DNA of 6,427 nucleotides, taken from NCBI GenBank assembly GCA_025360235.1, contig JANYCO010000295.1:1-6427 (forward strand), in the 5' to 3' direction. A model generated the notes under the pieces. The model searched no databases. It had not been told where the DNA came from and saw nothing but the letters and a program-made list of their open reading frames with translations. Of the stretch, positions 4,689-6,427 are shown piece by piece. Within the stretch, counting starts at the first letter, position 1. Each line of letters starts with the position of its first letter. The translations under genes and the position numbers were made by a program. Source of the DNA: Cytophagales bacterium. GTDB taxonomy: Bacteria > Bacteroidota > Bacteroidia > Cytophagales > Cytophagaceae.

Positions 4689-6200
4689 TCAATTTTCCAA
4701 TTCGTTCAACGCAGCTTTTGCTTTGTTGTCAATACTATTTTTGTATTCGTAATTTTTATAGCTAAGCGCAAGATTAAATTGCTTACGGGCCTCTTCTTTT
4801 TCGTTACGACTCTGATAAATATACCCCAATTGAAGCGCTGAATTTGGAGCAAAATAATACGTTTCCTCTTTTGAAAGTTCTATCGTTTTCTTGTAATAAT
4901 CGATGGCGTCGTTTACTTGTCCGGCCTTATGATAAAGCCGTGCAGAGCGGTAAAGGTATTCCAGCTTTTCTCTTTTCGTAAAGAATTGGTTCAAGGAAAG
5001 ATTCTTCATTAAATCGAAGGCTTTGGCATAATATCCTCCATCTGTATAGAGGCGCACCTTGGTAAGGGATTTATTGGGAATCTCTTTGTTCTTCGCTACT
5101 CTTTGTGCTTGTTTATCTGAATCATAAAGTTCGCGGCCGTTGTTCAGTATCTTGTCTAGATAGGGCATTGCCAAATCATCTTCATCATTGAGCCAGTAGG
5201 TGAGAAAGATTTTAAAGTACGTATCCTTTATTGAATTTTTTCCTTTAAACTGAGAAAGAAAATTAGAATAGTGAATTCTTGCCGAAGGATAATTGCCCTG
5301 GTATAAATTTAATTCTCCAAGGATCAGATCAACATGAGGGAAATAGATAAGATCACTATTTACAGGTCGGCTATTGATGACTGTTAACGCTTCTGCACCT
5401 CTCGAATTTTTGGTAAGAATAGCTGCATAAAGATAACAGATCAAAAGATTATAGCGGTTTTCCTGATATAATTTTGTAGCTTCCTCAATCTGCCCTTTAT
5501 TTGCATGAACAATATAATTTTCTACCAATACCTTTATAATCGACGCTTCAAGGCGGAATGGATTATCGTCTTTACATACATCATTGAGTTGTTCCATTCC
5601 CTTGTCAATATCGCCTTCCATTCCAATAAGAGAAAGCACCCAGTTGTAGTTGGATGGAATGGAGCCTATAATTACGTTTAATAGACCCATTGTTTTTTTA
5701 TTGGGAACAAAATCAGGATAGAGTTTTATATTCTCTTCTAAAAGTTTGTAGGCGCTCCGCATTCCCATTACAGCGTTTAATTCATCACCCATTTTAAGTT
5801 TTACAAAAGCCCATTGAAGTTTTACTTCAGCTTGTGTAAATCGATAGTAAGGAGAATTTTTTTCTAATGCTTGTAACTTAGTTATTCTTGAATCTTCGTT
5901 CTTTGAAAGTTGTTTGTACAACTTTGCATCTTCCGTTAAAAATATTTTAATAGCGTCTTCATAATTGGCAAGGTAGATGCTGATACCATTTTTAGCATTT
6001 TCCTTTAAAGCCTGATTAATGAGTGTTTGGCCTTTTGTTACTCTTAAGTTTAAAAATTCAGTATATGCCGCTTCGTTTTTGGGAGCGAAAGCAAAATCTG
6101 CTTTTGAGAAAAGTGGAAGAAAAAAAAGCAGTATAAAAAAAGGGTGGAAAATAAATGCCACCCTTTTTTCTATATTTAGGAATGTGATTTTAAAAATCAA
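4689..6200 (-). CDS. Exported TPR-repeat protein with an IML2/TTC39-like segment
   Basis: A 503-residue helical repeat protein. Residues 1-39 look like a signal peptide: a basic region (K4, K12, R13), a Phe/Leu core (about 17-31) and a small-residue stretch (SKADFAFA) before the mature part. No Cys is present there, so it is not a lipoprotein. Repeat-like helix pairs are clear at about 288-318, 412-445 (YRSARLYHKAGQVNDAIDYY) and 453-484 (ALQLGYIYQSRNEKEEARKQ). Around 168-206 the text LLNVIIGSIP, then LIGMEGDIDKGMEQL, recalls the IML2/TTC39 family. The role is unknown; TPR proteins usually scaffold other proteins, here in the periplasm. The frame has no ATG before residue 137: start candidates are TTG at 6200-6198 (chosen because it supplies the basic region) and GTG at 6161-6159. 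The TTG lies one base after the zinc-ribbon gene's stop, and a terminator sits within codons 11-22. pabB follows after one base. Confidence 0.83.
   Translation of the reverse strand: MIFKITFLNIEKRVAFIFHPFFILLFFLPLFSKADFAFAPKNEAAYTEFLNLRVTKGQTLINQALKENAKNGISIYLANYEDAIKIFLTEDAKLYKQLSKNEDSRITKLQALEKNSPYYRFTQAEVKLQWAFVKLKMGDELNAVMGMRSAYKLLEENIKLYPDFVPNKKTMGLLNVIIGSIPSNYNWVLSLIGMEGDIDKGMEQLNDVCKDDNPFRLEASIIKVLVENYIVHANKGQIEEATKLYQENRYNLLICYLYAAILTKNSRGAEALTVINSRPVNSDLIYFPHVDLILGELNLYQGNYPSARIHYSNFLSQFKGKNSIKDTYFKIFLTYWLNDEDDLAMPYLDKILNNGRELYDSDKQAQRVAKNKEIPNKSLTKVRLYTDGGYYAKAFDLMKNLSLNQFFTKREKLEYLYRSARLYHKAGQVNDAIDYYKKTIELSKEETYYFAPNSALQLGYIYQSRNEKEEARKQFNLALSYKNYEYKNSIDNKAKAALNELEN
6135..6169 (-). 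terminator. Intrinsic terminator of the zinc-ribbon gene, inside the TPR reading frame
   Basis: A perfect 12-bp inverted repeat (CCACCCTTTTTT at 6158-6169, AAAAAAGGGTGG at 6136-6147) with a 10-base loop. On the minus strand the 6-bp G/C-rich core is followed by seven U (6141-6135), a classic rho-independent terminator 33 bases after the zinc-ribbon stop. The plus strand also ends in six T, so it could work both ways. It overlaps codons 11-22 of the TPR frame, including the possible GTG start. Confidence 0.88.
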
Positions 6201-6201
6201 A

Positions 6202-6427
6202 TTACTTTTTAATTAGTTCGGATACGTTCATTTCTACGTGAGAGAAAATTCTACCACAGTGTTCGCATACGATAAGTTTCTTTTTTTCACGAATGTCAAC
6301 TTGTCTCTGAGGAGGCACAGTATTAAAACATCCGCCACAAGCATCACGTTTTACCATTACTACAGCCAAACCGTTTTTCAAATTGGTACGCAAACGGTTG
6401 TAAGATTGGTATAATCTGTCTTCCAAT
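6202..6427 (-). CDS. C4-type zinc-ribbon protein (DUF164/COG1579 family), C-terminal part
   Basis: The last 75 codons of a gene that enters from the right edge; the frame is open to the edge, so the true start is outside. Two CxxC pairs, CGGC and CEHC, 20 residues apart, form a treble C4 zinc ribbon with the linker FNTVPPQRQVDIREKKKL. Before it lies RLRTNLKNGLAVVMVKRDA, the end of the long coiled coil that fills the first two thirds of this family (about 250 residues in full). Members are cytoplasmic and of unknown function, with a proposed nucleic-acid or protein-binding role; in Bacteroidota they often sit next to a Nif3-like gene, which would lie to the right. The stop TAA at 6204-6202 is followed by the terminator at 6135-6169. 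Confidence 0.92.
   Translation of the reverse strand, partial: LEDRLYQSYNRLRTNLKNGLAVVMVKRDACGGCFNTVPPQRQVDIREKKKLIVCEHCGRIFSHVEMNVSELIKK

Noticed and set aside
6019..6216. Plus-strand open frame opposite the start of the TPR gene
   Set aside because: It reads through the terminator palindrome and antisense to the signal peptide and mature N-terminus; its basic composition is a by-product of the A-rich strand.

Overview
The window looks like chromosomal DNA of a member of the Bacteroidota, most likely Flavobacteriia or a close relative. The grounds are low GC, genes mostly without Shine-Dalgarno sequences and with A/T-rich leaders, and protein sequences (HisC, PabB, the SRPBCC protein, the ABC permease) with the wording typical of that phylum. 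The genus cannot be read from the sequence. There are no tRNA, rRNA, CRISPR or insertion-sequence signals, and no gap between genes exceeds about 120 bases.

Left edge: on the minus strand lie the first 44 codons of hisC (histidinol-phosphate aminotransferase), which runs out of the window to the left. Facing away from it is a small SRPBCC/AHSA1-type protein (249-626). After a 95-base gap comes a plus-strand cassette of three tightly packed genes: an ABC ATPase (722-1555), a six-helix ABC-2 type permease overlapping it by 4 bases (1552-2493), and a single-pass, outward-facing protein of unknown function (2499-3353), which has the window's only near-perfect Shine-Dalgarno site.

Right half: all genes are on the minus strand, convergent with the cassette. 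In transcription order they are the C-terminus of a C4 zinc-ribbon protein (6202-6427, partial), a 503-residue exported TPR protein (4689-6200), and pabB (aminodeoxychorismate synthase component I, 3416-4687), which starts one base after the TPR stop codon. The convergent junction at 3351-3426 is a long inverted repeat that contains both stop codons and is fully paired only in the minus-strand transcript.

The most unusual point is at 6135-6169. A textbook intrinsic terminator (12-bp perfect stem, U7) lies inside the 5' end of the TPR reading frame, so its U-tract also encodes the Phe-rich core of the signal peptide. No ATG is available for this gene. Expression of TPR-pabB therefore probably depends on readthrough, or on initiation inside or after the terminator. 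The best candidates for something not well described are this overlap, the ABC cassette with its unknown third protein, and a TPR protein with a stretch that resembles the eukaryotic IML2/TTC39 family. The rest is ordinary housekeeping.
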